Assembly (NCBI RefSeq): GCF_001906925.1
Contig: NZ_MRWQ01000002.1
Span: forward strand, 33,461 to 97,460
Reading direction: 5' to 3'
Length of the DNA: 64,000 bases
Origin: Domibacillus mangrovi
Lineage (GTDB): Bacteria > Bacillota > Bacilli > Bacillales > Domibacillaceae
The translations under genes and the position numbers were made by a program. Below, one piece after another: positions 1 through 7,626 of this stretch. The first letter of the stretch is position 1. Every line of letters begins with the position of its first letter. The notes under the pieces were generated by a model. It was not told where the DNA came from. It ran no database searches and saw nothing but the letters and a program-made list of their open reading frames with translations.

Positions 1-741
1 TAATATTAACAAGGCTAACACCACTTGCAATATTTTCGTATTCACTTTTTGTCCAGCCTTTGCTCCTAAAGGAGAGGCAAGTAAGCTAGCGACAATCATG
101 ATGGCTGCTGGGCCATAAAGAACCTGGTCAGTCGTGATTTTACCGACCGTGGCGCCAATCGAGGAAATAAAAGTAATCGCGAGTGAAGTAGCAATGGTCA
201 TCCGTGTTGGAATCTTTAAGACGACGAGCATTATGGGTACGAGGATAAAAGCTCCTGCTGCCCCAACAACTCCTGCTCCAATCCCTACGATGAAAGCCAA
301 TCCAGCTGCTAGCCATTTATTAAACGTGACCTGATCCAGTGAAATATCATCAATTCCTTTTTTCGGGAGAAACATCAAAACCACTGCAATCGCAGCGAGT
401 ATCCCATAAACAAGATTGATGCCTCCTTCTGACATCATGCCAGAACCATAACCGCCAATGAAACTTCCGACTAATATACTAGACCCCATATAGATAATCA
501 GAGTTTTGTTCAAATAACCACCTTTTCGGTACGCCCACACTCCTGCGATAGTAGCGAAAAAAACTTGAATGGCACTAATTCCAGATACTTCATGGGCACT
601 GAACGCAGCCATACCAAGTATCGGGGGAATATACAAAAGCATTGGATATTTAATGATGGAACCGCCAATCCCGACCATTCCTGAAATAAAGGACCCGATA
701 AAACCAATCAAGAAAATCGTGATAATAAACGTAAGATCCAT
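1..741 (-). CDS. TauE/SafE-family sulfite/anion exporter (partial, runs off left edge)
   Basis: A polytopic membrane protein of which 247 codons are visible; the 3' end lies outside the window. It starts at ATG 741 after a GAAAGGAGGAGGAG ribosome site. The two internally similar halves of the family are visible as glycine-rich motifs, GMVGIGGSI near residue 21 and [13 protein letters not shown] near residue 152. TauE/SafE proteins move sulfite, sulfoacetate or related organosulfur anions across the cytoplasmic membrane. It is the last visible gene of a persulfide-detoxification locus, separated from the TusA gene by a terminator, so a role in exporting sulfite or thiosulfate made by the dioxygenase is inferred. 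S. aureus likewise carries a tauE next to its cst operon. Confidence 0.88.
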   Translation of the reverse strand, partial: MDLTFIITIFLIGFIGSFISGMVGIGGSIIKYPMLLYIPPILGMAAFSAHEVSGISAIQVFFATIAGVWAYRKGGYLNKTLIIYMGSSILVGSFIGGYGSGMMSEGGINLVYGILAAIAVVLMFLPKKGIDDISLDQVTFNKWLAAGLAFIVGIGAGVVGAAGAFILVPIMLVVLKIPTRMTIATSLAITFISSIGATVGKITTDQVLYGPAAIMIVASLLASPLGAKAGQKVNTKILQVVLALLIL

Positions 742-765
742 ACGCTCCTCCTCCTTTCAAAAAAG

Positions 766-793
766 AAAGGGTATCGAACAGATACCCTTTTTT
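766..793. terminator. Intrinsic terminator between tusA-like gene and tauE-like gene
   Basis: A 10-bp perfect stem, AAAGGGTATC with GATACCCTTT, and a 5-base loop, with T runs on both sides. On the minus strand it ends the sulfur operon before tauE, whose ribosome site begins just after it, so it may act as a partial terminator or attenuator. Confidence 0.8.
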
Positions 794-797
794 CTGA

Positions 798-1025
798 TCA
801 GCCTTTTTTGATCCAGAATTTTAGTACATCGTCCTCTTCTGCCTGATTCACAAGATCATGTCCGCCGGATTTTGCCCAGGCTGTGAGGTCTGCTTTTGCA
901 CCTTTATCTGTCGCATGGATTTCCAATACTTGACCTGTTTCCAGTTCATTCATAGCTTTTTTCGTTTTCACAATTGGCATTGGACAGGCAAACCCTTTTG
1001 CGTCTAATACTTTATCTGCGTTCAT
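798..1025 (-). CDS. TusA-family sulfur carrier protein
   Basis: A 75-residue TusA-fold protein. The family accepts persulfide sulfur on the Cys of the CPMP motif (here Cys14 in GFACPMPIVK) and passes it to downstream enzymes. A longer reading from 1043 exists, but GGAGAG lies 6 bases before the ATG at 1025 and the resulting length equals that of the paralogue at 4569-4796, so 1025 is chosen. It sits 46 bases after the persulfide dioxygenase gene and before a strong terminator. It is one of three TusA domains in this locus; which partner each serves cannot be told from sequence. Confidence 0.9.
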   Translation of the reverse strand: MNADKVLDAKGFACPMPIVKTKKAMNELETGQVLEIHATDKGAKADLTAWAKSGGHDLVNQAEEDDVLKFWIKKG

Positions 1026-1071
1026 TTTCATCTCTCCATTCATTTTTTACGTTATTTTGCTTGCACACTTT

Positions 1072-2199
1072 TTATCGAACGGCACAACGATTTGGCCCAA
1101 TTTCCATCTCCCGTTGTTTTTCTTCATCCGGATTGATTTTCCCCATGTTCGTTTCACGGATCTCCTGATAAGCGTTTGGCTGTGGCGGCAGGTTGCCGGT
1201 TACCATTTCTCTGAATGTCGTCTCATCTTCTATATTCAAGCCGTGATTTTTCTCAAACAATGTGCCCAACTTTTCCGATACACTGCCGTCCTCATTCAAC
1301 TCTTCCATGATCATAAAGTGAGCAGGTAAAACGATGAGATCATCAGATAATTCTTTATAACGGGTGTAAAGTGTATCTCTCAAATCTCCCACCCAATCTT
1401 CTGCCAGTCCAGCCAAGTCAGGTCTTCCGATCGAATCAATAAATAGAATGTCACCTGAAAGTAAATACGTGTCATCTACAATAAAAGAAGTAGAACCGAT
1501 CGTATGGCCTGGGGAATACAACGGCTGAATGTTGATTGTCGTATTGCCAATCGTTACATCTTGGCCTTCTTCTAATGGCTGATAATCAAATGTTACTTCC
1601 TGTGCATCCTTTGGCGGAAGCCAGTAAGTGGCATTTGTTGTTTCAGCAATCTTTCTGCCGCCTGAAATGTGATCAGCATGAAGATGTGTATCAAACACGT
1701 GAGTGATTTTCGCACCGATTTCTTGAGCAAAATCCATATATACTTCTGTCATACGCGTCGCATCAATAAGAGCTGCTTCTCCATTTGATACGACCATATA
1801 AGAGAGACACCCTTTGCCAATTCGAACAAACTGATACAGTTCTCCACCGTCTTTTAAATCGCCCACTTTAACAGGGTCTAAATGTTCACTCCACGCTTTC
1901 ATGCCGCCTTGAAGATAAGATACGGTCATCCCTTCTTCTGAAAGCATATCAGCGACCATGATGGATGAACCTTCTTTTGCACATACAACCAATACTTCTT
2001 TATCTTGAGGGAGCTGTGGTAAAATTTCTTCGACTCCATCCAACAGGTCAAAGTAAGGAATGTTTAAATATTGCACATTTTCTCCTTCCACTTTCCAGTC
2101 TTGAAAAGCATCTTCATTCCGAACATCTAAAATAAAGAACGACTCTTTATTGACAACCTTTTTAGCGACTTCTTTCGCTGTCATTGAATTTACTGGCAT
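1072..2199 (-). CDS. Rhodanese-metallo-beta-lactamase fusion, persulfide dioxygenase type
   Basis: A 375-residue cytoplasmic protein. Residue numbers here count from the upstream TTG at 2205. An N-terminal rhodanese domain (about 1-110) carries the loop CAKEGSS with Cys75, followed by a metallo-beta-lactamase domain with THLHADH (His174, His176, Asp178, His179), SPGHT and SGDILF. This resembles the ETHE1/CstB group, which oxidises low-molecular-weight persulfides to sulfite using mononuclear iron; a rhodanese partner turns sulfite plus persulfide into thiosulfate. The ATG at 2199 is preferred because AGGAGG lies 9 bases upstream, while the TTG at 2205 is only 3 bases away. In S. aureus CstB the domain order is the reverse. 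A decayed second copy lies at 5645-5850. Confidence 0.9.
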   Translation of the reverse strand: MPVNSMTAKEVAKKVVNKESFFILDVRNEDAFQDWKVEGENVQYLNIPYFDLLDGVEEILPQLPQDKEVLVVCAKEGSSIMVADMLSEEGMTVSYLQGGMKAWSEHLDPVKVGDLKDGGELYQFVRIGKGCLSYMVVSNGEAALIDATRMTEVYMDFAQEIGAKITHVFDTHLHADHISGGRKIAETTNATYWLPPKDAQEVTFDYQPLEEGQDVTIGNTTINIQPLYSPGHTIGSTSFIVDDTYLLSGDILFIDSIGRPDLAGLAEDWVGDLRDTLYTRYKELSDDLIVLPAHFMIMEELNEDGSVSEKLGTLFEKNHGLNIEDETTFREMVTGNLPPQPNAYQEIRETNMGKINPDEEKQREMEIGPNRCAVR

Positions 2200-2258
2200 A
2201 TCCAATTACCTCCTAGGGTATAATTTATTTTAAAATTTTTTATTTTCTTTATCGTACA

Positions 2259-2654
2259 TTAAAATGTTAACGTCACATCGGCATCTTTAGCGAATTCTAA
2301 GAAAGTCACTGCTCCGCCTACTTCAATTCCGTCAACGAATGCTTCTTTTTCCAGACCTATGACATCCATCGTCATTTGACAGCCAATAAAGGTCACGCCC
2401 ATTTCTTGAGCCATCTCCACTAACTCTGGAATGGAAGGGACATTTGCTTTCTTGAATCCTTCTACTAAATGTTCTTTTCCTTGAGGCATTGGCAGCTGCT
2501 GGTATGCTTCTTTGTGAATGAGGTTCAGTCCTTCAAATGTAAAGAAAATGGCTACTTCCTGATCAGTCGCTGCTGCAGCTGTCGCAATATTGAATACCTT
2601 GTATGCATCGAACAATCCGCCATTTGCGGCAATGATCGCTGTTTTTGTACTCAT
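2259..2654 (-). CDS. DsrE/DsrF-like (DsrE2-type) sulfur-transfer protein
   Basis: A 131-residue alpha/beta protein of the DsrE2 group. It begins with the typical strand TAIIAANGG and has the conserved cysteine segment FIGCQMTMDVIGL (Cys92), the expected persulfide-carrying residue. DsrE2 proteins work with TusA and rhodanese in cytoplasmic sulfur relay. Start ATG 2654 has a GGAGG-type site upstream. It lies between the TusA-rhodanese fusion and the persulfide dioxygenase, consistent with one transcript. The exact donor and acceptor are not visible. Confidence 0.88.
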   Translation of the reverse strand: MSTKTAIIAANGGLFDAYKVFNIATAAAATDQEVAIFFTFEGLNLIHKEAYQQLPMPQGKEHLVEGFKKANVPSIPELVEMAQEMGVTFIGCQMTMDVIGLEKEAFVDGIEVGGAVTFLEFAKDADVTLTF

Positions 2655-2674
2655 ATGTTCTTTTCCTCCTTTCT

Positions 2675-3229
2675 TTAAATCGTTTTCCCTGTCCAGTCAC
2701 GCATGCCAGGTACAACATTGAATAATTGTTTGAATCCTTTTTTCGCTATTGTTTGAGCGGCTAATTCACTTCTTCTGCCCGAGTGACAGATCACATAAAT
2801 GACGTCTTCTTTGTCCAGCTCTCCAGCACGCTGTTCGACCTCTCCAAGTGGGATATGGATAGCACCCTCAATGTGTCCTTCTTCATATTCCTCTATTTCC
2901 CGAACATCTAAAACCGTTAAATTTTCATTTTTGTCTACTTTTTCTTTAAATTCATCTAATGAGATTTCAGGAATCACAACGCCCTCTGCTTCTATTGCTC
3001 CCGCTTTGCGCAGGAAATGACGCAAGGTGTCCCCTTCTGTTTCTGTTCCTAAATACTCGTGGCCCGTGCTTTTAGCCCAAGCCTGCAAGTCGGCCGTTGA
3101 ACCCTTATCGGTTGCCTGGATTTCTAATACCTCGCCCGGCTCTAAATCCTTCATTGTTTTTTTAGTTTTGACAATAGGCATCGGACAAGCTAGTCCTTTT
3201 GCATCTAATACATGGTTTGATTCCATCAT
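2675..3229 (-). CDS. TusA-rhodanese fusion sulfurtransferase (CstA-like)
   Basis: A 184-residue two-domain protein. The N-terminal TusA domain (1-75) has KGLACPMPIVK with Cys15. The C-terminal rhodanese domain (85-184) has VLDVREIEEYEEGHI and the active loop CHSGRRS with Cys148. S. aureus CstA joins rhodanese, TusA and DsrE modules in one chain; here TusA and rhodanese are fused while DsrE is the next gene, so together they cover the same set. The start is ATG 3229 with AGGAGG 7 bases upstream; a second ATG follows directly. An intramolecular hand-off of persulfide from rhodanese Cys148 to TusA Cys15 is inferred. Confidence 0.9.
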   Translation of the reverse strand: MMESNHVLDAKGLACPMPIVKTKKTMKDLEPGEVLEIQATDKGSTADLQAWAKSTGHEYLGTETEGDTLRHFLRKAGAIEAEGVVIPEISLDEFKEKVDKNENLTVLDVREIEEYEEGHIEGAIHIPLGEVEQRAGELDKEDVIYVICHSGRRSELAAQTIAKKGFKQLFNVVPGMRDWTGKTI

Positions 3230-3281
3230 TGTGTTTCCTCCTTGTTAATAATACCTGTATAGTTTTTAATACCGTAAAAAA

Positions 3282-3578
3282 TTATTTAATAGCGCCTTCC
3301 CACTCATTCATACCGCCTGTCATATTGATGACTCGATATCCATGGCTTTCTAAAAGATTAGCGGCCATCGAACTTCGCCCGCCTGACCGGCATACCATGA
3401 CGTATTCTTTTGACTTATCCAGTTCATGCATGCGAAACTCTACTAAACCTAAAGGTATATTTACAGCCCCAGGAATCTGTCCAGTTGCTACTTCATCTGT
3501 TTCACGAACATCAATAATGGTAAGATCTTTTCCTTGACGGATTAATGCTTCTAACTCACTCGGCACCAATTGTTTCAT
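3282..3578 (-). CDS. Single-domain rhodanese sulfurtransferase
   Basis: A 98-residue stand-alone rhodanese. It shows IIDVRETDEV near residue 21, the GAVNIPLG segment, and the six-residue active loop CRSGGRS starting at Cys63. It is cytoplasmic with no signal or membrane segment. It lies 20 bases after the membrane-anchored rhodanese and ahead of the TusA-rhodanese fusion in the same direction. Rhodaneses of this size usually move sulfane sulfur between thiosulfate, glutathione-like or bacillithiol persulfides and protein thiols. Confidence 0.9.
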   Translation of the reverse strand: MKQLVPSELEALIRQGKDLTIIDVRETDEVATGQIPGAVNIPLGLVEFRMHELDKSKEYVMVCRSGGRSSMAANLLESHGYRVINMTGGMNEWEGAIK

Positions 3579-3598
3579 TAAAAATCCTCCTTTTTTGA

Positions 3599-3979
3599 TT
3601 AATACCAGGCACTCATGCCGCCTTTAATATTAGTTATGTGTTTAAATCCAAGCTTTTTTAACACTTTGCTTGCTTTACTGCTCCTCATACCACTTTGACA
3701 GATGACAAAAACCTCGTTGTCTTTTGACAATTCACCGGCCCGTTTCTTTAATTCATAGAGGGGAATACTTTTAAACCCGTCGATTCGATTTGCCTGAAAT
3801 TCATGTGGCATACGCACATCAATAAACTGCTTCCCGCTTTTCTTTAATTCTGATTTTAATTCACTCGTCGTCATCGTTTTAATGCCTTTTACGGGAGCAA
3901 AACGTCGGTAAGCAAACCATACAACGAATGCAATCAATAAAGCATTGATCAAGAGATCTGTTTCAATCATCTTATTCAT
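3599..3979 (-). CDS. Membrane-anchored rhodanese-like protein (YqhL type)
   Basis: A 126-residue protein with an N-terminal membrane helix at about 9-25 (LLINALLIAFVVWFAY) followed by a positive stretch, then a rhodanese domain with FIDVRMPHEF and the active loop CQSGMRS at Cys94. Length and layout match the B. subtilis YqhL type. The catalytic domain should face the cytoplasm by the positive-inside rule. A decayed gene of the same layout lies at 5165-5500, upstream of cstR, suggesting an ancestral duplication in this locus. Confidence 0.87.
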   Translation of the reverse strand: MNKMIETDLLINALLIAFVVWFAYRRFAPVKGIKTMTTSELKSELKKSGKQFIDVRMPHEFQANRIDGFKSIPLYELKKRAGELSKDNEVFVICQSGMRSSKASKVLKKLGFKHITNIKGGMSAWY

Positions 3980-4022
3980 TTCCCACCTTTCCTTTATTCA
4001 TTTGCTTATTTATCCATAGCCA

Positions 4023-4505
4023 TTAGATAAACAAGTTGACATTTCCCTCTTCAGCGTCAGCTAAATAAGCAGCTACACCAGCATATTCAATTCCATCCAG
4101 CAATTCTTCCTGCTGAAGACCAAGCAGATCCATCGTCATTGTGCATGCGATAAGCTTAACGTCCTGTTCCTGCGCCATCTCAATTAATTGAGGAAGTGTC
4201 ATCGCGTTGTGTTTTTTCATGACATGCTTAATCATTTTTGGTCCCATTCCGGCAAAGTTCATGTTTGATAAGCCCATTTTGTCTGAACCTCTCGGCATCA
4301 TCTTCGCAAACATCTTTTCAAGCAATCCTTTTTTCAATGCCAATGGTTCATCTTTACGCAGCGCATTTAATCCCCAAAATGTGTGGAAGATGATTACTTC
4401 ATGATCATAAGCAGCTGCACCATTTGCGATAATATACGCTGCCATCGCCTTATCATAGTCCCCGCTGAATAAAATAATCGTTGTTTTTTTCTTTTGTTCA
4501 GTCAT
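4023..4505 (-). CDS. DsrE/DsrF/DrsH-like (DsrE2) protein
   Basis: A 160-residue DsrE2-type protein that is longer than the one at 2259 because of a Met/Lys-rich insertion at about 60-100. The conserved segment LIACTMTMDLLGL carries Cys121. It probably accepts sulfur from the TusA protein encoded just upstream. The 63-base gap to tusA contains a CstR-like palindrome (4529-4548), so this gene may have its own regulated start point within the operon. Confidence 0.88.
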   Translation of the reverse strand: MTEQKKKTTIILFSGDYDKAMAAYIIANGAAAYDHEVIIFHTFWGLNALRKDEPLALKKGLLEKMFAKMMPRGSDKMGLSNMNFAGMGPKMIKHVMKKHNAMTLPQLIEMAQEQDVKLIACTMTMDLLGLQQEELLDGIEYAGVAAYLADAEEGNVNLFI

Positions 4506-4528
4506 AGTAAAACCTCCCTGTCCTCACT

Positions 4529-4548
4529 TACCCATACTAGCATGGGTA
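4529..4548. promoter_or_regulatory. Putative CstR operator between tusA and dsrE
   Basis: A perfect inverted repeat, TACCCAT-6-ATGGGTA, of the same size class as the palindromes at 4819 and 5527. On the minus strand it overlaps a possible -10 (TATTAT), but no good -35 box is evident. It suggests internal control of the genes from 4505 down. Confidence 0.55.
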
Positions 4549-4568
4549 TAATATGTGATTAAAAAAAA

Positions 4569-4796
4569 TTAGCCTTTTTGAATGTAGAATGTGAATATTT
4601 CATCTTCTTCTTTTGCGTTTAAAAGTGTGTGCCCCATTGATTTTGCCCATGCGGTTAAATCACCGTTTGCCCCTTTATCAGTTGTTTGAACTTCTAATAT
4701 TTGTCCCGCTTCTAGCTGATTTATCGCTTTCTTCGTTTTCACAATGGGCATTGGACATGCAAGCCCTTTTGCATCTAGTACTTGATCTGCTTTCAT
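4569..4796 (-). CDS. TusA-family sulfur carrier protein
   Basis: A 75-residue TusA protein with the GLACPMPIVK motif (Cys14), close to the proteins at 798-1025 and the N-terminus of 2675-3229. It is the first gene after the repressor gene and is directly preceded by promoter TTGACG-17-TAATAT with an operator palindrome overlapping the -10 box, so it is likely the first gene of the induced transcript. It is expected to relay persulfide sulfur to the downstream DsrE and rhodanese proteins. Confidence 0.9.
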   Translation of the reverse strand: MKADQVLDAKGLACPMPIVKTKKAINQLEAGQILEVQTTDKGANGDLTAWAKSMGHTLLNAKEEDEIFTFYIQKG

Positions 4797-4818
4797 TTAT
4801 TTTCCCTCCGATTCTTTT

Positions 4819-4862
4819 TATACCTATAAGGGTATATTAAAGGATTGAGATTCATTCGTCAA
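4819..4862 (-). promoter_or_regulatory. Promoter and CstR-like operator of the sulfur operon
   Basis: On the minus strand the -35 is TTGACG (4857-4862), the spacer is 17 bases and the -10 is TAATAT (4834-4839). The palindrome TATACC-6-GGTATA (4819-4836) overlaps the -10. Binding of the adjacent CstR-type repressor would block RNA polymerase; persulfide stress would release it. CsoR/CstR proteins are known to bind such pseudo-palindromes. Confidence 0.75.
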
Positions 4863-4880
4863 CCCTTATATTTTTTATTT

Positions 4881-5141
4881 TTATCTGCTTTTGACAAGTA
4901 AGTCTACAGCTTCTTGCACAAGATTATCTGTTTCTTTCCCTGCCTCAATATTCTCTCTAAGGCACTGTTCCAAATTCATACTGACAATAACACCCATTGT
5001 CCGGTCAATCGCACTGCGTGTAGCGGATAATTGAGTCACAACATCACGGCAGTCCTTTCCGTCTTCAATCATTTTCAATACCCCTCTGATTTGCCCTTCA
5101 ATTCGTTTTAAACGATTTTCAACTTTTTTATCGTACATCAT
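4881..5141 (-). CDS. cstR: CstR-type persulfide-sensing repressor (CsoR family)
   Basis: An 86-residue all-helical repressor of the CsoR/RcnR family. Cys31 and Cys60 are present, while the position four residues before Cys60, which is a copper-binding His in CsoR, is Asn56. That pattern is typical of CstR, which senses persulfides and polysulfides by forming di- and trisulfide links instead of binding Cu(I). The start at ATG 5141 has AAGGAG 9 bases upstream. The gene is followed by an operator-bearing promoter driving tusA and preceded by another (5523-5551), so autoregulation is likely. No sqr gene is visible in the window. Confidence 0.88.
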   Translation of the reverse strand: MMYDKKVENRLKRIEGQIRGVLKMIEDGKDCRDVVTQLSATRSAIDRTMGVIVSMNLEQCLRENIEAGKETDNLVQEAVDLLVKSR

Positions 5142-5164
5142 AACGCATATCTCCTTTTTCTTTT

Positions 5165-5500
5165 ATTTTCGATTGACTGTTTTTAAATAAATAACTGTCC
5201 ACTTTAAAACCTTTCGCTTGTAAGTACCGCAAACTATGATGCAATTCGAGGTGATCCGTAGCGATTACATGGATTTAATCGCATGGAATTTCCAGGTGAT
5301 TTTTCTTTAAATTAGCAACTGGAATGTTCAAATAAGCTTTTGAAAGCCCTTTTTGAGATTTATGGTAATATAGTCGTTCACACCGCTTTCTTCTTATAAT
5401 TAAGAAACCCCTTTAACAAGATAATAACGCCTATAAGCAATAACGGCTACAAAAAAGAATAACATACTGATGATGATAGAAATAATGTATCCAATCTTTT
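5165..5500 (-). pseudogene. Decayed membrane-anchored rhodanese gene
   Basis: Minus-strand reading gives a membrane segment (IISIIISMLFFVAVIAYRR, near 5425-5485), then after stops a rhodanese-like stretch with AYLNIPVANLKKNHLEIP and, past another stop, HSLRYLQAKGFKV. The CxxGxRS active loop is absent. There is no intact start. The layout matches the intact YqhL-like gene at 3599-3979. It lies between a strong operator-promoter (5523-5551) and cstR, so the promoter may now serve mainly cstR. Confidence 0.65.
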
Positions 5501-5522
5501 TACATGAATGCTTTGTACCCTT

Positions 5523-5551
5523 ATATTATACCCCGTTAGGTATATTGTCAA
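5523..5551 (-). promoter_or_regulatory. Strong promoter with CstR-like operator in the spacer
   Basis: On the minus strand, TTGACA (5546-5551), a 17-base spacer, and TAATAT (5523-5528). The palindrome TATACC-6-GGTATA (5527-5544) fills the spacer and touches the -10. It reads toward the decayed rhodanese gene and cstR. Confidence 0.8.
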
Positions 5552-5608
5552 GCGGTTAAATTGTATAGTCAGCACTATTTTTTCTTCTTTTATTTGTTTC
5601 CATTCATC

Positions 5609-5638
5609 AAAAAAGATACCTGTTTAGGCACCTTTTTT
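5609..5638 (-). terminator. Terminator of the decayed persulfide dioxygenase gene
   Basis: The minus strand reads AAAAAAGGTGCC, loop, GGTATCTTTTTT: a 12-base stem with two wobble pairs ending in six T. It lies 7 bases after the stop of the pseudogene at 5645-5850. Confidence 0.7.
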
Positions 5639-5644
5639 GATGTG

Positions 5645-5850
5645 TTAACGAACAGCACAGCGATTCGGAACGATTTCCCCTCTCCCCTTGCTGTTCTAAA
5701 TCTGCCGTTATTTTCCCCTTATTCACCTGACATATCTTTTGATAAGCATTTGGCTCGGGCGGGAGATCCGTTGCCGTTTTTCTACATTCTTATTCGTCCA
5801 TATATATTTGCTCCGAGTTTTTCAAAAACGCTTTCAGCCTGATTCACTTC
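5645..5850 (-). pseudogene. 3' remnant of a second persulfide dioxygenase gene
   Basis: Minus-strand translation in shifting frames gives AESVFEKLGAN, then LPPEPNAYQKICQVNKGKI, then EIVPNRCAVR followed by TAA at 5645. These align in order with the C-terminus of the intact enzyme at 1072-2199 ([41 protein letters not shown]). Only about the last 65 codons survive, with at least two frameshifts. A degenerate operator palindrome lies just upstream at 5865-5882. Confidence 0.8.
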
Positions 5851-5864
5851 GTTTTTAATATACA

Positions 5865-5882
5865 TTTACCTATAACGGTATA
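5865..5882. promoter_or_regulatory. Degenerate CstR-like operator
   Basis: TTTACC-6-GGTATA: one mismatch from the palindromes at 4819 and 5527, with the same 6-base spacer. It sits upstream of the persulfide dioxygenase remnant and probably belonged to it. Confidence 0.5.
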
Positions 5883-5930
5883 TTGTTTTCAAAAAGAAAA
5901 GAAAAAAGACATCCATTCCCCAAAAGTGAT

Positions 5931-6314
5931 TTACACACTTTTATCAATACAAGAAATAAGACGCTTTTCAATATCCTGTGCTAATACTTTGATTTCTTCA
6001 TTTTGAAGCATCTCGATCATGGCAGTTGGTTTAGGCATCCCTATTTTTGTCCCTTCATGATCTTGATACACAACGATTTTACATGGCAAAAAGTAGCCTA
6101 CAAGCAGATTCTCAGACAGAACACGCTGTGCTTCTTTTGGATTGCAGACTTCTAATACCGTATACGGGGTCTTAAATTCCATTCCCTTTTCCTGAAGCTT
6201 TGCCGTTAGATCAAAATTCCACAATACGCCGAACCCTTCACTCTTTAAAGTTTCTTCTAAAGACAGAATAGCTTGTTCAGAACTTTTCTCTGTTGATACC
6301 GTATAATCGAACAT
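5931..6314 (-). CDS. DUF302-family protein
   Basis: A 127-residue protein of the DUF302 group: N-terminal FDYTVSTEKSSEQAILSLEETL, then GFGVLWNFDLTAKL, and the conserved central motif TPYTVLEVCNPKEA. The start at 6314 (MFDYTV) is chosen because GGGGAG lies 7 bases upstream; the ATG at 6329 has no such site. The function of DUF302 is not established; genes of this family often sit with sulfur or redox genes, as here. No membrane segment or signal is seen. Confidence 0.8.
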   Translation of the reverse strand: MFDYTVSTEKSSEQAILSLEETLKSEGFGVLWNFDLTAKLQEKGMEFKTPYTVLEVCNPKEAQRVLSENLLVGYFLPCKIVVYQDHEGTKIGMPKPTAMIEMLQNEEIKVLAQDIEKRLISCIDKSV

Positions 6315-6710
6315 CTTAAATCTCCCCATCCTATTGATAAATTTTGGGTTTCAAAGTCGTAAACCCGAACACATCTCTTATTCCCAAAAAAGGATCAGAT
6401 AAAACCTTCACCTAAGTGTACACTATTTTTACGTATTTCGGTTATATGTATGGTGAGAAAGTTCATGATAATACGGATAAAGAAGGCACCCAGAATTTGA
6501 TCTCTTACATAGATCATTCTTATTTTACACCGACTCTAACAGCCCCTTCTCCAAACAAGTCGCAACCAATAATGCTTTTTCTTTTGCCTCAAATATGAAT
6601 CTTTTCTTCGTTTGTATGTGGGCTCTTATATTCGCTGCCTATATAACGGTTAATTTTTCATAACTGCGGCAAGATACATAAGCAGCACCTATGAACAGGA
6701 GGATATATAG
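6315..6710. other. Gene-free stretch with no recognised feature
   Basis: Contains a small hairpin (GGGTTT...AAACCC near 6346-6366) and a degenerate TATATAACGGTTAA half-site near 6648 reminiscent of the sulfur operators. Short open frames here have no ribosome site or family features. Confidence 0.4.
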
Positions 6711-7157
6711 ATGAATGTAAACGATACAATGACGTTTCACGTGACAGGCATAACAGAAAAAATGAAAACGACTGTAAAATCAAAACAACATGAAATTATC
6801 ATTGATGAACCGCCTATTTTGGGTGGGATGGATGAAGGGCCAGACCCGCTTTCTTATCTTTTGGCTTCTTTGGCAGGGTGCGAAAATATAGTCGCTGCTA
6901 TGACCGCACGGGAAATGAACTTCGATCTGCAGTCAATGAATTTTGATGTAAAAGGCGAGTTTGATCCACGGGGGATGCGAGGAGAAGCAGGAGTACAGGT
7001 CTTTTTTAAAAAAGTATGGTTCAAAGTAAATGTCGCAACAAGTGAATCGGCAGAACGGATCGCTGAACTGAAAGAAAAAACAGATGCCCGCTGCCCCGTT
7101 CTGACCATGATGAAAGCAGCTGGTATTGAATTAGAAACGGAATGGGTTAAAGAATAA
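6711..7157 (+). CDS. OsmC-family protein
   Basis: A 148-residue OsmC/YhfA-type protein. The two conserved cysteines are present: Cys57 in LASLAGCENI and Cys128 in ARCPVLTMM, with the family stretch DEGPDPLSYLLASLAGC. Such proteins reduce organic or lipid hydroperoxides or use persulfide-like thiols; some are linked to sulfur metabolism. The start at 6711 has AGGAGG 9 bases upstream. It is transcribed away from the DUF302 gene and followed by a terminator at 7291. A paralogue lies at 56300-56752. Confidence 0.88.
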   Translation: MNVNDTMTFHVTGITEKMKTTVKSKQHEIIIDEPPILGGMDEGPDPLSYLLASLAGCENIVAAMTAREMNFDLQSMNFDVKGEFDPRGMRGEAGVQVFFKKVWFKVNVATSESAERIAELKEKTDARCPVLTMMKAAGIELETEWVKE

Positions 7158-7290
7158 CATACTGATACGAAAGAGGACTCTCTAAAACATGCTTCACATT
7201 CCGGTTATGTTTTAGCAAGCGTATTTGATTTTGCCCGAATACCATTTTACTCTATCTCATACCCCTGCCCATTTTTTTGCGTTTATTTAC

Positions 7291-7321
7291 AAAAACCGTT
7301 TGGAATATCTAAACGGTTTTT
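7291..7321. terminator. Bidirectional intrinsic terminator
   Basis: An 11-bp perfect stem AAAAACCGTTT/AAACGGTTTTT between the convergent OsmC and YIEGIA-capping genes. Confidence 0.8.
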
Positions 7322-7415
7322 CGGATTGTCGATACTAGATCAGGCACTTTTTTAAGGGGGATTTTATGAAAAGCGACGGACTTACCGACGGACTTACATA
7401 GCCTAGTACCTCATT

Positions 7416-7622
7416 TTAATCTTTAAGAATTAAGAAAATTCCATTGCTTGTTTTGGTTACATCTCCTTTCACGGCCTTAGCGATATCGAGCATAATTTGT
7501 TTTTGCTCCTCCTCATTTTGAGCTTCTACAACAAATGAATTACCCCCAGAAACTTTGTGATGAGCCAATGTTACAGCCGCAATAATGTTGTTCGTTTCCT
7601 TCTGGGCACTCTCTCTTCCCAT
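7416..7622 (-). CDS. Capping subunit-like small protein paired with YIEGIA
   Basis: A 68-residue protein, the second gene of a pair with the YIEGIA protein. Its start at 7622 lies 4 bases after the upstream stop, and its ribosome site AGGAGAG overlaps that stop, so translation is coupled. Its position and size match the protein annotated as the capping complex subunit for YIEGIA in Bacillaceae. It shows an alpha/beta pattern (NIIAAVTLAHH, then GGNSFVVEAQ, then a helix and GIFLILKD). The biochemical role is unknown. Confidence 0.72.
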   Translation of the reverse strand: MGRESAQKETNNIIAAVTLAHHKVSGGNSFVVEAQNEEEQKQIMLDIAKAVKGDVTKTSNGIFLILKD

Positions 7623-7626
7623 CTTT

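Noticed and set aside
134..811. Plus-strand open frames at the left end
   Set aside because: They are shadows of the TauE/SafE gene, which reads open from 741 to the left edge on the minus strand with a strong ribosome site and family motifs.
4881..5141. Copper-sensing CsoR
   Set aside because: The His needed for Cu(I) binding is Asn56, and the gene lies in a persulfide locus with no copper ATPase; CstR is the better call.
5561..5842. A 93-codon plus-strand frame
   Set aside because: It is antisense to the recognisable dioxygenase remnant and the terminator at 5609; it has no ribosome site.
6416..6598. A 60-codon plus-strand frame upstream of the OsmC gene
   Set aside because: No ribosome site, no family features, low-complexity composition.
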